Source: Hybos culiciformis (taxonomy: Eukaryota > Arthropoda > Insecta > Diptera > Hybotidae). From it: a DNA stretch of 64,000 nucleotides. The notes beneath the pieces are model-generated. The model made no database searches. It worked only from the letters and a program-made list of their open reading frames with translations, and was not told where the DNA came from. Made by a program: the position numbers and the translations under genes. The first letter of the stretch is position 1; each line of letters begins with the position of its first letter. The stretch is taken from the NCBI GenBank assembly GCA_964007475.1, contig OZ023273.1, positions 49,725,525 to 49,789,524 of the forward strand. The letters run 5' to 3'. This document shows positions 21,097 to 34,123 of this stretch, piece by piece.

Positions 21097-21215
21097 TTTT
21101 TTGGTATTTTTATGTGAAGGTGTTAGTAAAACTAAATAAAATTCTTTTCATATATTGATAATTATCATGTATTTTATTTTGTTTTACTAACACATTCACA
21201 TAAAAATACCAAAAA
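21097..21215. repeat. Long near-perfect hairpin (about 48-bp stem)
   Basis: TTTTTGGTATTTTTATGTGA continuing GGTGTTAGTAAAAC is mirrored by GTTTTACTAACAC and TTCACATAAAAATACCAAAA, with an AT-rich loop around 21150-21165. Only a few mismatches break the stem. No flanking duplication was identified. It could be a small palindromic MITE or the source of a hairpin RNA. Confidence 0.8.
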
Positions 21216-24200
21216 TAATGTTGTAAGAAACTAACAATTATGTGTATTCTTAATATATGGTTAAAGGTAATATACAGAATCAATAAAGTCCTTCAACTAG
21301 GAGGCTAGATTGATAAAAAAACCATTTTTGTCATTCGAGCTGGATTGTATAAGAAGGCAATTCCTGCCTTAACAAATTTAAAGAAAATTGTATGGACATA
21401 AAAATATGTGTATTTAGATAATTGTACTTTTCTCAAACTGTTGTATGCACCTTATATTTCAGAAAATTTTTCGAATGCTCTTTCAATTATACAAGAAATT
21501 GAAATTTGACCCAACGATAAAGAAGTGCTCAAATTGAAATTATGTTTTCAATATAAGATCATTCAGTGTCCCATGTGATTGGAAAATTTGACATTGGAAA
21601 ATACAGTTTTTTTCATAATCTAATTTACGTCGACGGTAGACGAAATCAGTATACTAAAAGCTTGAATAATGAATGTTTTCTACTTATGAAAAACCAAAAC
21701 AGAATTTTGAGAAAATTTAATTTATTTATATATAACAGAGCTATGTATATATTCATTTATTATAGCTATGGCAACGAATCATCCCATCCCATTACTATGC
21801 ACATAATAATTCTTAATATTAAATATAGAACATAATAAATTAGCAAAGTGTACTGCAAAAAAAAAAATTGTATCCTTTTTCATTGCTTGAAATGTTACTC
21901 CCAATTATAACTACTTCTGCATTCAAAACAAAATAAGAATTTATAAAAACAAAGTTACTTATAAAAAATAAAACAAAATAGTGACACACCTTAACACGGT
22001 CGTTCCCGTGTATAGGCAAGCAATAATGTATGTATTATTAAATAATATTGTTAGTTACATCAAGTACCATCATTTTACAGATATGCTTATGATATCAATC
22101 GTAATATGTATATTCCAACATATAATGATAATAACATTACACCATCCAGTTATGAAAATATTTCTGACAAATTGAATATAAAAATACATAGTTTTAAGCT
22201 TAAATTTGCCTAATAGATAAATTAAAAAATTATTTTGCAAATAAAATTCACTAAAAACTTTAAATTGCTGTGCCATCGACAATTGAACACTGAACTGAAC
22301 CAAATGATTTCAATAGCTTTAATTTCATTAATTTGTCATAAAAAATACAAAAAACCGAATAAAAACGTAAGAGAACTTTCGGTTTAGTTTAGCGAATTAT
22401 TTTTCCTTACTAGGTCTGTTCGTTTTAATTTATTTTAACGCGAATTAGGAATAGTCAAATTTCTTTGACATCTATAAATTTTTTGTTGTTTTCTCTTGAA
22501 AAATTATTCTAATCCAAAGCTATGCAATTATTTATTATTTATTATTTTTTAATATTGTTTTGGTTTCAATTCAGACTTTATTAATTATTCAAATTGTTTC
22601 CTATTCTCTTTTATACAAAAAATCAAAATAGAAAGTATAGAATACACAGTGAATTATTGAAAATAAAGAAAATTTGTTGTTTTTCCATCAATCAACTAAA
22701 GTGATATTTAGCTTTGATACTATCAAGTAAATAAAAAAAGATGATAAAAATCTAACAGGTTCGGTCATTCTTCATCAAAACAAATAAAAAAAATATAGAA
22801 AACTTTATTTACAGAATGAAGCAACAAGTCAATTATAATGTTGATTATTATTAAAAATTAATTATAATAAATGGAAAATTTTAGGAAATAGTGATGGGGA
22901 ATAAATTTTAAATGACAGCAACTATGAAATAATTATTTTGATTATTATATTTTTATTAGAAAACAAAATGTTGGCTCCAGGTCCAAACACATTTTGTGAT
23001 TTATTGCTAAACGTTAGACGGGAATTCAACCAGAGAGTTTATATAAATGAAACACGAAAGATGAAATCTGAAGATGAAATGAAAATAACTTTCTATTATT
23101 ATATCGTTTGCTGAGAAATGAAACAACGTATGACATTTATACTTCATTATTTGACAATAGCCCCTTTCGATTCCTCGTACTTGATTTTATAAGTACAACT
23201 ACTTTGCAATATTCTTAATGTTGATTAAAATGTGTTTTTAGATGAAAATTGTACGCTACTTGATATTTTTTCATACGTTTTTTTTAATTTTCAAATCTTT
23301 AAATTCAAATTACTCGAAACTATACTTTTCATTATACGTTGTTTCATTTCTGAGCAGACGATATTATGTTTACCAAAAATATATGCTTTACATTTTTTTT
23401 TTTTATAAAAATCAGACAAATGGAATTGCATTAAAATATCTCCGTAAATAAATTTCATAAAGAATAGTTAATAAGAAAACAGATTCTAAATAATCTAAAT
23501 TAATATTTTTTATAAAAGTAATATCAAAATCAATTGAATAAATTATCAGATTTTGTTAGTAGACATGGCGATGGGTGTAAATGTAAAACGATTAAGGACA
23601 TCACCAAGAAAATTTTTTAAATTTAAAAATTCTTTTTCTTTTGATTAAATTTTTTATTACAAAAAATTGTTTTATCAATAAATTTGACTTAATGTAAAAG
23701 TTAATAAATTTGACTTAATGTAAAAATCTTTCTATATAGTCAATTCTTTCATGGAACAGGTTTTTTGAACTTTTTTGTAACGAATTACAATACGAATTGG
23801 TAGTAGAGCAATATTTGTTATTAAAAATATTAATTAAGTATATTTTAATAAAGAAAATTTAAATGAATTAAAAATGTGTTGACAATTTTATGTCATAGGA
23901 AAACTTATTATAGGTATTATAGGATTATTATATGCGTATCCTTGAAATGTTTGAACATTTTACAACTGTGAAAATAAAAATACTTTTTTTAATTTAAATT
24001 TCTCTTAAATTAATCAAATGAAAATAACGTTGCGACACTTTAAAATTTACATATTTTTAATTTAAAATATTCTTAAATTAATTTAGAGAAAGGTAAAAAT
24101 TTCCATAATTCCGTCATGTCAAGGAAAAAATATTTTAATGACAAAAGTTACATATAAACTTTAGAAGGAAATTCTGCAAATTATTGCATCATATTGCAGA

Positions 24201-24295
24201 TAAGGAAGAAGAAAGTTTCTAAGAATATCGCATAATAAATTTAAGATAGTGCTATTATTATATACATGTTATTTATTCATCGCCAAAAAGATGAC
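21216..24295. other. Featureless AT-rich intergenic stretch
   Basis: It contains chance frames only (for example 21566-21835, 21981-22175, 23242-23451), all with AT-driven composition. A short AATAAATTTGACTTAATGTA direct repeat lies near 23680-23720. Confidence 0.6.
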
Positions 24296-24495
24296 NNNNN
24301 NNNNNNNNNNNNNNNNNNNNNNNNNNNNNNNNNNNNNNNNNNNNNNNNNNNNNNNNNNNNNNNNNNNNNNNNNNNNNNNNNNNNNNNNNNNNNNNNNNNN
24401 NNNNNNNNNNNNNNNNNNNNNNNNNNNNNNNNNNNNNNNNNNNNNNNNNNNNNNNNNNNNNNNNNNNNNNNNNNNNNNNNNNNNNNNNNNNNNNN
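24296..24495. other. Assembly gap (200 N)
   Basis: There are exactly 200 undetermined bases. Frames crossing it are meaningless. Confidence 1.
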
Positions 24496-25649
24496 AATAT
24501 TTTCAAATAGAAACATTCAGCTATTCCATTCATTTTATTGATTTATTATTAATTTATACATAAGATAACAATTTGATCTTATTTGTGATCGAAATTCAAT
24601 CTATGAGATATGTATTTTACTATTGCAGTACATACTTTAAAAATGTTAAAATATATATTATACTATTATATCTTGATGTATTATGCATATATTTTGAATG
24701 CGCTATAAAAGTAATTTAAAACTTAAATTTGTGGGTTATATTTTCTAAAAATTGTTTGCGCTGTATCTGTAGAAACAACTAATTCTATAAAATATTGATT
24801 ACACTTAACATTCTAATTATGAATATGAATAGATGTACAATTATTGTACATCATTGTTTAATGCTATTTACGTATTAAAATATTATATAGAATGTTTAAA
24901 ACATTATAATTGCCTCTCATTTAAAAAAAAACAAACTAATAAATACATATATATACATAAATATATATGTATATTAATAACTTTTTCGTGGTGCAGTAAA
25001 TACTTTTTCGTGGTGCAGTTTATAGGAAAATAAGATACGGCATAACAATTTGGTAATCATATTTATTTGTGTAATATTAATTTAATTTATGATATACCGA
25101 TTCAAATGGCAAATTATTAAAGTGATATTCGTATTTTAAGTCAATTATTTAGCATTACCCATAGGACTAGAACTATGGAAAAACACTTACTATGCAGCTT
25201 TGAAAAAAAAAAATAATAATAATAAAAAAAAAATTTGGATAAAAGGGTGGATCTAAGTCGCAATATATTATTGAATTTTATTTATACAAATAAGACTAGT
25301 CTGCCGATAAAACTGTGACTCATAAAATCTTAGCGAAGAATGATTTAAATTTTTTTTTGTAATAAAATAAAAAACTTTGAAAATTAAACATTTTATATAA
25401 TAAATTTAATATATGCAAGTTCTTTTATGTTTATTTTTTATATGGGAAAAGCTAGTTCTTATGCAAGTTCTTAATGAATGAAGAAAGTGAAATTCATTAT
25501 TGGAAAAGTTAACCCCCTAAACAGTGCAAATTGTACGATTGGCAGCTAAGCCCTGCTGCCGCACAGTGAAACTGAGTTTTGGAATTTAGTCCTCCACTCC
25601 AACGAAACTGAATTCATTGGGGAGCGGTACGCTTCACTGTACGATCATT
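24496..25649. other. AT-rich stretch leading into palindromic element E
   Basis: No gene was seen. A duplicated CTTTTTCGTGGTGCAGT lies near 24982-25020. From about 25500 the composition changes (AACCCCCTAAACAGTGC, GCTAAGCCCTGCTGCCGCAC) and may already belong to the element that follows. Confidence 0.4.
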
Positions 25650-26640
25650 TCACTGTAGTATCATTACACTTTATTTTTGAAGTTCACTGTTTTACCATTT
25701 CACTGTATTTCATTTTACTATATTTTCCATTGTACTGTATTCTATTTCACTGTATTTTCATTTCACGGTATTTTTTCACTGTATTTTTTCACTGTATTTT
25801 TTCAAAGTATGTAAATATGTCATTTTCAAGGGGGTGCGTTAAGGTCAAGTGACATAAAGTCAATTGACCTTATGTCATTTTTAAAAGCGACATAATGTCA
25901 ATTGACATTATGTCGCTTTTTAAAAATGTCATAAAATCAAGATAACCTTATGTCGCTTTTATAATGTGACATAAAGTCAATATATAAAGTGCCATAAAGC
26001 CAGTTGTACGAAACTTTCAAAAACAAAATTGTTTGAACAACATCCTTTTGGAAAAGGCCTAAAATCATCGAAGAAATTTTGAATAAAAAAAATGAAATTC
26101 CTTTTAATTTTGATAAACAATCTTTACTTTAAATCAAGTAAGTAATTTGACCTTTGCCAAAAGAATTACATATTAAATTAAGTTATAGATTAAAGTATTT
26201 TTTATTTAACTCAAGCGAAGAAAATTTTGACTCATCTGATGCAGAGAATGATGATGGATTTGGAAAATGACATAAAATCAAGATATAAAGTGAAATAAAG
26301 TCAATTGACTTTATGTCGCTTTTTAAAAAATATTGAAATTTACATAAAGTCAATTTATGTTAACTTTATGTTAATTTTAAAAGCGACATAAAGTCAAATG
26401 ACCTAATTTCGTTTTTATAATGTGACATAAAATCAAGATATAAAGTGACATAAAGTCAATTGACTTTATGCCACTTTCAATATTTTTTATTGAAAAAAAC
26501 TAATTTGACTGTAAATTTTCACTGTAAACTTTTGGAAAGGTTAGAGCGCCAGGCGCTCTTACCTTTCACAAAAGTTTACAGCCCAAATTTACAGTCAAAT
26601 GAAATACAGTGAAATGAAATACAGTGAAATGAAATGCAGT
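25650..26640. mobile_element. Fold-back element E: palindrome-array element
   Basis: The left part repeats CATTTCACTGTATTT-type motifs and the right end shows the inverted form GAAATACAGTGAAATG repeatedly. The arms are palindromes built from CATAAAGTCAATTGAC, including a 38-bp perfect palindrome at 25883-25920 centred on CAATTG. A second palindrome (about 26510-26605) is centred on GAGCGCCAGGCGCTC. It carries AACATCCTTTTGGAAAAGGC followed by CTAAAATCAT (26038-26067), a sequence also inside element A. I could not define exact ends or a target duplication. Confidence 0.65.
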
Positions 26641-28186
26641 AAATAAATTATTAAAAATTTAGAGAAAATTTAATAAAGAAATAAATTCTATAAGGATGAT
26701 ATAAAGATAAGTTTGTTAAATAAAGAAAAGTTCAGGAAATGGAAATAAAAAATTTAGTTCAAAAGTCGTTGTAGATAATTTTAAAGTTTTATTTAAAATA
26801 CCTCAATACCTCTGAAGTTTACAGGTTTATAAACTTTATTATTCTAAAGTTAACAATAAATGTAAACGGAGTCGACTTGGGTTTGGCAAAAAATTAAAAA
26901 CTTTATAGAAAATTACAATAATTAGATATAAAAACGTATTTAATTTTGTTAGAAAAAAAGTTTAAAATTGAATTTTTTGAAAATTTAGAAAGAAATCTTC
27001 TTATTATTACTATGGTCACAAAAAAAATGTTGTACCTTTAGTGAGTTTATAATCGGATCAAATCATTTTGTTTCAAAGTTTTCAAAAAATTAAGGTCTAA
27101 AGTGATTTCATTCGCATTTTTTTATACTCGAAAAGATTTCTACCTAAATAGTAAATAATAAATTGAAACCCTCTATTTATATTCATTCCCTCAGTGTCCA
27201 CACTCATTTTAAAAATTTAATTAGTTTGATTTGAATTCAAATAATTATACTTTCAAGATAAAGCTATTTTAATTTATAATGTATATTAATTATTTTTGAA
27301 AGAGTATTATAATAATGCTAAATTTCGTAATTTTAGTGTTGAGCTATTATCAGTCAGTCAAAAATTATTAAGAAATATTGCAGAAAATTATTCACCTTAG
27401 TACAATTTCATATATAATATATATGTACAATATTATATATATGGTTAATTACATAAATTAAATTATTTCACAATAAAATATTCTAACAAAATTAAATTGT
27501 TATCTCTAAGTTTTACCAACATGTAATTTTTTTTCGAATTAAATTCATTTAACTTAAATTTGAGTTCAAAATAACTAAAATATACCATGTATGTATGTTG
27601 TGCCATGAATACCAACATTATACATACAAAAAACATGTTGTATAATATATGTATTGTTAATTTTTATTCCAAATTATTTAAAATAAAAGAAAAAAAAGAA
27701 GAAGATAAAAGCATTGTTATGGTCTTTTTAGTTAAAAAAAAAATTTTTAAATGCTATATTGCTATTATTGATTAGTTTTTTTTTTGGTTAAAAATTAAAT
27801 CAAAAACGCAAAGCAATTTCATTTTTGTATTTTGCATTTATAATGGTTTACCTGTTTGAAAAAAAAAAAAGTAAAAAAAAATGTGTTAACATTATATAAA
27901 AAAAAAATGTTTTTTCTAAAGCTTAACATTTTTGAAAATTAGGTATTTGATTGTACTTTTGACTAAAAATTTTTTATACAAGTACATGCATTTCCATACA
28001 CTATATTTTGTTCGTAAATTCAACATTTAAAACAGCATTTCAAGTATTTTAACAAACTACAAAAATAAATTTGATATTTTAATATTTTTTTATAACTTAA
28101 TCACATTTGATTATACCTAAAATTTCGTATTAGAAATAAAAATAAAAACATTTTTTTTTGTTTTTTTTTATACTTTTTGCAGTTGA
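26641..28186. other. Featureless AT-rich intergenic stretch
   Basis: I see only low-complexity DNA and chance frames. Confidence 0.6.
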
Positions 28187-28365
28187 TTTTTTACTTTCAG
28201 ATAAAATTAGCTGTGAATAGGTTACCGGAACATTCCTCCAAAAATTACTTTACTGTGGTAGCTATAAACACCGCATTAATATCATTTCAAAAACCACAAA
28301 CACAACCAAGTTGGAAAACTGTGTGTTTTGATAAAATGAATATAGATAGCAAATTGGGCATATAA
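28187..28365 (+). other. Exon-like segment, copy 1 (possible duplicated exon)
   Basis: A pyrimidine-rich tract ends in TTTACTTTCAG, like a splice acceptor. It is followed by an open frame coding KLAVNRLPEHSSKNYF and on to a stop at about 28365. A second copy with the same acceptor layout lies at 28858-28941 (KLAVNRFPEHSFNNCF). I do not recognise the peptide, and no neighbouring exon was found. It could equally be a small repeat. Confidence 0.3.
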
Positions 28366-28529
28366 TTTATATTAAAAAATTTCTATAAATGCATTCATGT
28401 ACAAACAAAATTTTCATTAGCAAATAATAATTCATTCTAGCGGACCAAAATAAGTAAATTTTTAAAATAAACCAAAAAAAATTGTTTAGTTCCAAATTGT
28501 TCTGTTTTTTATTTTTTTTGCCCCTGTTA

Positions 28530-28570
28530 ATGCCTTGAGCACAGCTTATACCGCAAAGCAATTTAGAGCT
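28530..28570 (-). repeat. Inverted copy of part of the exon-like segment
   Basis: Read on the minus strand, AATTGCTTTGCGGTATAAGC followed by TGTGCTCAAGGCAT matches 28905-28938 with one mismatch in 34 bp. Confidence 0.75.
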
Positions 28571-28857
28571 ACCGTAAAAACGATTTTCTGCGTTATTTCT
28601 TAATTAATTTAAATAAGACTTATAAAAAACGCAAGATATTAATTTTATTGATTTTTTGTAAAAAGAATTTCTTAAAATTAGAAAACTGATTTTTTTTTTT
28701 TTTTGCTCCAGAAAGAATTGACTACGCCACAAAATAATTTTTTTGTTTCTTTTTCACAGCGTTTCTTTTGCATCGAAATTTGGTTTTGCGGCATTTTTCT
28801 GTCACAATCATATTATAAAAAAAACAAAAGCAGTTGCTTGCAGTTAATTATTTTTGC

Positions 28858-28943
28858 TTTCAGGTAAAATTAGCTGTTAACAGGTTTCCGGAACATTCCT
28901 TCAATAATTGCTTTGCGGTATTAGCTGTGCTCAAGGCATAAAA
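28858..28943 (+). other. Exon-like segment, copy 2
   Basis: It begins after TTTTTGCTTTCAG and is about 80 percent similar by eye to copy 1 over ~70 bp. The frame reads VKLAVNRFPEHSFNN and ends within about 28 codons. Part of it has an inverted copy at 28530-28570. Confidence 0.3.
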
Positions 28944-28949
28944 GCGTGT

Positions 28950-29895
28950 TAATTCAATTCACAAGTAATTAGAATGTGTCGTTTTTTTGACAAATTCAAT
29001 TTTTAGATACATATAATCTGTTTAAATTTTCATTATGTAGATTTTTTTTTGTACTGTCAAGTATATATATGTTTATGTTTATACATATTTATGAAAAAAA
29101 AAATAATTAAAAAACAATAGTAAATAAAATATTTCCATTAAAATTTAATTCGGAATTAAATAAAAATAAAAATATTATTTTAAAAATCATTGAAAATAAT
29201 GCTGCCACTATAAATAAAAAATTTAAATATATGAAAGAAATATTGTGAGGATTTTAGAAATAAATTAATATTTTTATTACGCTTCAGTGCTCATTTAAAA
29301 GAATTTGAGAAACATTTTAAAAAGCACGTCTTACGTATACTTTGCTGATTGAACATGAAATTCTTATTCCTTAAAGGTGTTCAACAAAGCGCAGTCAAAA
29401 CAAAAAGAAAAATTTTATTTTCTATTTTTATTTCTCCTTTGGAATTAATTTTTTTTGTATACACACTGGTACAAAAATATTTATTCTGTATTATGTACTT
29501 GAATTATAATTTCTGCTATTTTTATATTTTCCCATTAAAAATATTAATAATTCTTGGATTCGATTGATAGAAATTTTCTTTATATAAAGCTATGAATACA
29601 GTTTTTGAAAAAAAAATAAAAAATTTATTAAAATATACTTTTTAAATTTTTAAGGCTAAACTAAGTAGTTAAGGCGAAATTATGATAAAAATCTCTTTAT
29701 GCAACTGCTCAACTTATGGCTGATTCAAAAAGAATGTAATCATTGAATTGTGCCGATGTCTGGAATTCAATTAAGGCATTGCAAGTGACTCGATTTTGGA
29801 CGTATTATTTTTAAATTATGTATGTATAAGTGTTTAATAAATACTTGGCACAAAGTTCTATATAATAATATATATGGTAGAATTTTCTTTAATAA
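28950..29895. other. Featureless AT-rich intergenic stretch
   Basis: I see only chance frames (for example 29349-29567). Confidence 0.6.
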
Positions 29896-29899
29896 ATTA

Positions 29900-30525
29900 T
29901 TTATTTATTTATTTCTACCAGATATTTATAATCTTTACAGAAATTTATATCTTGACATTTTAACTTAAATTAAAGTTTGTAAATAATCAAATTCTACTAT
30001 TAATATAACAAAATATCATATATTATATACAAAAATTAACATAACTATCATAATAGTAAGAAAACAATATATGTTTACGTAATATAATTCACATTATCAA
30101 TTACATTTTTATAAAACTCCCTTATTTTAATTTTAAATACTTTCCTTGAGAAATTAAAATCAAGTAAATCAAAACACTGATTCATATTTCTATCCTTCAG
30201 GAAATTGGTTCATAAAAACCATAATTTGTTCTATGAAATATTAAATCAAGCTGAGAGCATACTCTTAGATCAGATCTAGAGACTCTTGGACCAAAAAATT
30301 TTAATAATTGAGGACAGTTAATATTTGCTAATATTACATCATAAGCAAATGTAGCACTAGCTATAATTCTCCTATATTTTAGTAGTTCCAAATTTATCAA
30401 CTTACATTTCGCCTCATAAGAAGACTCAGTAAATGTAAAATTACGAAGACAAAATTTAATAAATTTCTTTTGAATACCTTCAATTCTACTTTTTATGATT
30501 TTCACACCTGATTTAGTTGTGCACA
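29900..30525 (-). mobile_element. 5'-truncated LINE (non-LTR retrotransposon) 3' end
   Basis: On the minus strand it starts inside the reverse transcriptase reading frame and ends in an (AAAT)n tail (TAGAAATAAATAAATAAATA near 29895-29920). 5' truncation with a simple A-rich tail is the usual LINE insertion form. The coding part is described at 30197-30505. Confidence 0.7.
30197..30505 (-). pseudogene. C-terminal fragment of a LINE reverse transcriptase
   Basis: The frame codes IEGIQKKFIKFCLRN, then YEAKCKLINLELLKYRR, then FHRTNYGFYEPIS. This order (a helix with IQ-KF, YE-RC-L-LE-L-RR, and TNYG-EPI) matches the region after the thumb domain in Jockey/CR1-like LINE polyproteins. The frame stops at 30197 but resumes in another frame (LKDRNMNQCFDLLDF, about 30190 down to 30070), so there is a frameshift. 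It lacks the catalytic domain and is dead. Confidence 0.75.
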
Positions 30526-30734
30526 GAATAATTTTGTCATTTTAATTAAAATTGAAAATCATATAATAAGCATACACATTGCACATATAATATTTTATTA
30601 AAGTAAATTAAATTTTATTTCGTTTAATATTAAATATTAGGTGCTATTTAAATTTATAATAATTTTTTTGAGTAAATATAATATAATCTAGTTTAAAATT
30701 ATTTTTAATATTATTATAAGGTTTCAAAATCTGT

Positions 30735-31300
30735 AAAATAAAATTGGAAATTTTACTCCTAAAGCGCTGAATCGAAATTAAATAGAGATGATTGTAGGGT
30801 ACTAGAAATTTTAATCCAAAGCGCTGAGGGGTTGAATTAGGGATTGCAATACCGGGATCCCACAAGTATATCTTCCGGTACTCAGTACCGATATTAAAGC
30901 TTTAATACCGCACAATTTCGGTATTAATTTTATTATCAGGAAACAAAAAATACGTGCATTTTGATAAAATATTTAAAAAAATCAAAATATCATTTTTTAA
31001 TGACTAAAAAAATTTTGAAAGAAATTTAAAAAAAGATAAAATAATAGTTATTATTTTAAAATTATATCTATTATCTATTAAAATTGTTACAATTATTAGT
31101 TTAAATTTTTTTCTTAAGAGATGTTGGTTTCGGTATTGAATACCGGGATTCCGGTATTGAAATTTTAAAATACTGAAATACCTGTATCAATTTTTCGTTC
31201 CGGTATTGCACTCCCTAGGTCGAATCGCCGATTTAGTAGACTTGATGTTGGAAGGCCCCCACCGGATGTTCCAGAACCCTTGTAAATAAAATAAATTTTA
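30735..31300. mobile_element. Helitron-like fragment interrupted by a hAT MITE
   Basis: The outer parts (GTAGGGTACTAGAAATTTTA near 30794 and GATGTTGGAAGGCCCCCACC near 31244) resemble the interior of the Helitron-type sequences at 5035-5190 and 8900-9050. They are separated by the hAT MITE at 30838-31217. Confidence 0.5.
30838..31217. mobile_element. hAT-type MITE, 380 bp
   Basis: The ends TAGGGATTGCAATACCGG and (from the right) TAGGGAGTGCAATACCGG are inverted repeats with one mismatch. The flanks GGTTGAAT (30830-30837) and GGTCGAAT (31218-31225) are an 8-bp target duplication with one mismatch. The interior repeats CGGTATTGAATACCGG-like motifs and does not code for protein. Confidence 0.85.
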
Positions 31301-33556
31301 AAATTTATGATTTAATACCACAAATGGACATATATATACGTATACATTATCATCTTAACCGGATGGCGCGAAGTTTGTAAATTTTCACTTCACATTTTGG
31401 GACAATCAATCATAGCTAATGCTAATTTAATATAATAAAGGATTTTAAAAATATGAATTTTTTTGAAAAACATTAAACTCGACTTTTTCCTTCCAGATTA
31501 GATATTTTGAAGAATTATTTATTTTTTAAATCTGATAATATTGGATATAAAAATTCTTTGTTAATTCGTTGACTATCATTATCAAAATTTGTATTATAAA
31601 TTTTTGAAGAGTTTCAAAAAGGTCATTAAATCTTCAAAATTATGACCTAATAAAACAGAAAAATATAAATAAAGGTGAAGGGCAAAATTTTATTTGATTG
31701 TAAAAAAAAAATCAAGAATCAACTTTGATCTTATTAAAATTTTAATATTTTTTAATATAAACATATTATGCAGTCAATGTTTTGACTCAAGTGTCTGATG
31801 TTGAACATTGTACATAAACATCAACCAACATATTAATTTTATATGTACATACTAAACTCTTCTTGGATTTTAATTTAAATTTTTTATAAATTTCCATTTT
31901 CAATTTTCTTTTTTTTTTAAATTTATAACTTGATTTTTTCACTAGCAATTTTTCTTATTCGTCAATTTCATGAATTGATGCATTCTAATAAATATATGAT
32001 AATCACCGCAGCTGTAGATATTCCTCTATGTATAAAAATTGTAATAGTAAAAAAATATTTGGTTTCATTGATTTTTAATACAAAACAAAATATTCTTAAG
32101 AGAACTTGCTTCGTCCCAAACATTTTTTTTCCAAAATTTGATTGGAAAGCCGTTTTAGATTATTTTAAAGTTTAATTGTAGAAAAATAAATTCGTTCAAA
32201 ACCTCCGGATGGTTTCATACTTTAAAATGGTATAAAACTATTTAGAATCAGTTAAGGCTAAGGTGCACGAATATCTTCAAAACTATTTTATTTTTTTCTA
32301 AATTAAATTTAAAATAATCGAAAAAGGCTTTTCCATCAAAGTTTGGGGCAGATTTAATTTTAATTTAATATGTCGAAGGTATTTTTAAGTAAGAAGTTTT
32401 TATAATGTCAAAGCGATACTGAAGTTAAACTAAATGCATAAAATAAATTTTTTAAAGGTAAGTGCATTGCATTGCATTGCATGTCTGTATTTGTTTCTAT
32501 GCTCTGCACAGAAATTTATTATTCATGTAAAAAAAAGGTTCAATCTTTTTTAAGTATATAAATAAATGAGAAGTACAGAGCTAAAAGTGAATGACATTGA
32601 GATCTATGTTATAAATCTTATATTCAAGATACTTTTGGTTCTACTTGAGTTCGTGATGTCGAAGTAGATATAATTGAGAAAAATTATTAATAAAAAATAG
32701 AAAATTGTAGTAATACACATATGTACTTTTAATTTATGTATTTGAATATTTTTACTTTTCTAGAAAAAGGTGTTTTGTTTTTAATAGTTAAAGCGATTGA
32801 AATAATCAGTTTTTTTTTTATTGCCAAGTGCATCGATACATAATTATTTCACTTTGTAAGAATACAAAAATTGATGGAATTTTTCTAAACGAACGCCAAA
32901 TTATATGGTTATCTCGTTTTTACTCTGTTCGATATATTCTTTACTTACTAAATTTGACCTTATTTTTTCTCTAAAAATAAAATTTTAAACAATGAAATCT
33001 CAATTTTTCTATAAAAATATTACAAAAAAAACTTAATATTGCTATGTTCTGTTCTAAACTTCAAGGTGGATGATTCTTCAATTAAATTCATTCGGACAAT
33101 AATAACTTCTTTTGTTTGATTCTCATAATATGTTTAATTATGTTCTTTTTACTTTTTTATATTCGTATTCCAGTATTATAGAATCTTGAATGTTTGTGGT
33201 GTGGCCATAATTTTCTACTTTTTTTTTTTAAATTAGGTCAAAATCCTTGCTAATGACCATTGGATACATAGAAGTTTCAACAAAACAAAAGGATAATTTC
33301 CTTTTGTTAGTTTTCATTAAGTTTTTAGAAAAATTAATCGCAATGTTTATTATTATTTTCAGAAAATGTTTAAGACTTGTTATAGGTACGGTCTAATAAT
33401 GTTTTCCTTATAGTATAATAAAAAACCTGACAAGACAACTTAAAGCTAAGATTCACTGTTTTTGAAACTTACAAGCATTTATGACAAAATATTTGAAAAA
33501 ATTTGTTAAAAAATTAGTTTGTGCGTACAAATTTGTTTTTTTAGGGTATTGTATTA
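31301..33556. other. Featureless AT-rich intergenic stretch
   Basis: A (GCATT)n microsatellite lies at about 32462-32481. Otherwise there are only chance frames, for example 31930-32175. Confidence 0.6.
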
Positions 33557-33566
33557 GACTGTATTG

Positions 33567-34123
33567 CAGGGGTGTCATGTGTCAATAACGTCGATCGCGA
33601 TCTACCGGTAGATCGCGTAAGGATTTTAGGTCGATCGCCAATAAATATTCATATTTCGGATATTTATTTCGTTTCAAATTGCCAATTTCAATTTCAAGAA
33701 TCAATAAAATTTATATAATTTTCCAAACATGTTGGCGCAATTAAAAAGTTCTCCTTCTACTAATTACGATGACAACATTACACTTGAAGCAGAAATTAGT
33801 ACTTTACAAAATGATATTTATATTAAAGCAAGAGCTTTCAAAGATTAATTCTGGAAATATTTAGCAGAAGATAAATAACGGAATCTAAAAAAATATGCTG
33901 AAAATTACACGCCTGTTTTGGTTCGACATATTTTTGCCAATCAGCATTTTCACAAATGAAAATAATAAAGTCGGAATACCGAACTAATTTAACAGACGAA
34001 CACTTAGAATTTGAATCCCTAAATATTGCCTTCTCCTCTTACTCCTACTCTTGGAAAAAGTAGATCGCAGAGGATTTTTACTCCGCGAAGTAGATCTAAT
34101 AGCAAAATCAGTTGACACCCCTG
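33567..34123 (+). mobile_element. Decayed hAT element with transposase C-terminal remnants
   Basis: The ends CAGGGGTGTCA and TGACACCCCTG are exact inverted repeats flanked by a perfect 8-bp duplication CTGTATTG (33559-33566 and 34124-34131). Near both ends GTAGATCGC-type motifs occur. The plus strand still shows pieces of the hAT transposase C-terminus in broken frames: FWKYLAEDK, then IKSEYRTNLTDEHLEF (about 33960-34010), the pattern of the hAT dimerisation region seen in ZBED5/SCAND3-like proteins. Stops and frameshifts are frequent. Most of the transposase is deleted. Confidence 0.9.

Noticed and set aside
21097..21215. microRNA gene call for the hairpin
   Set aside because: The stem is longer than usual for a microRNA precursor and there is no expression evidence; reported as a hairpin only.
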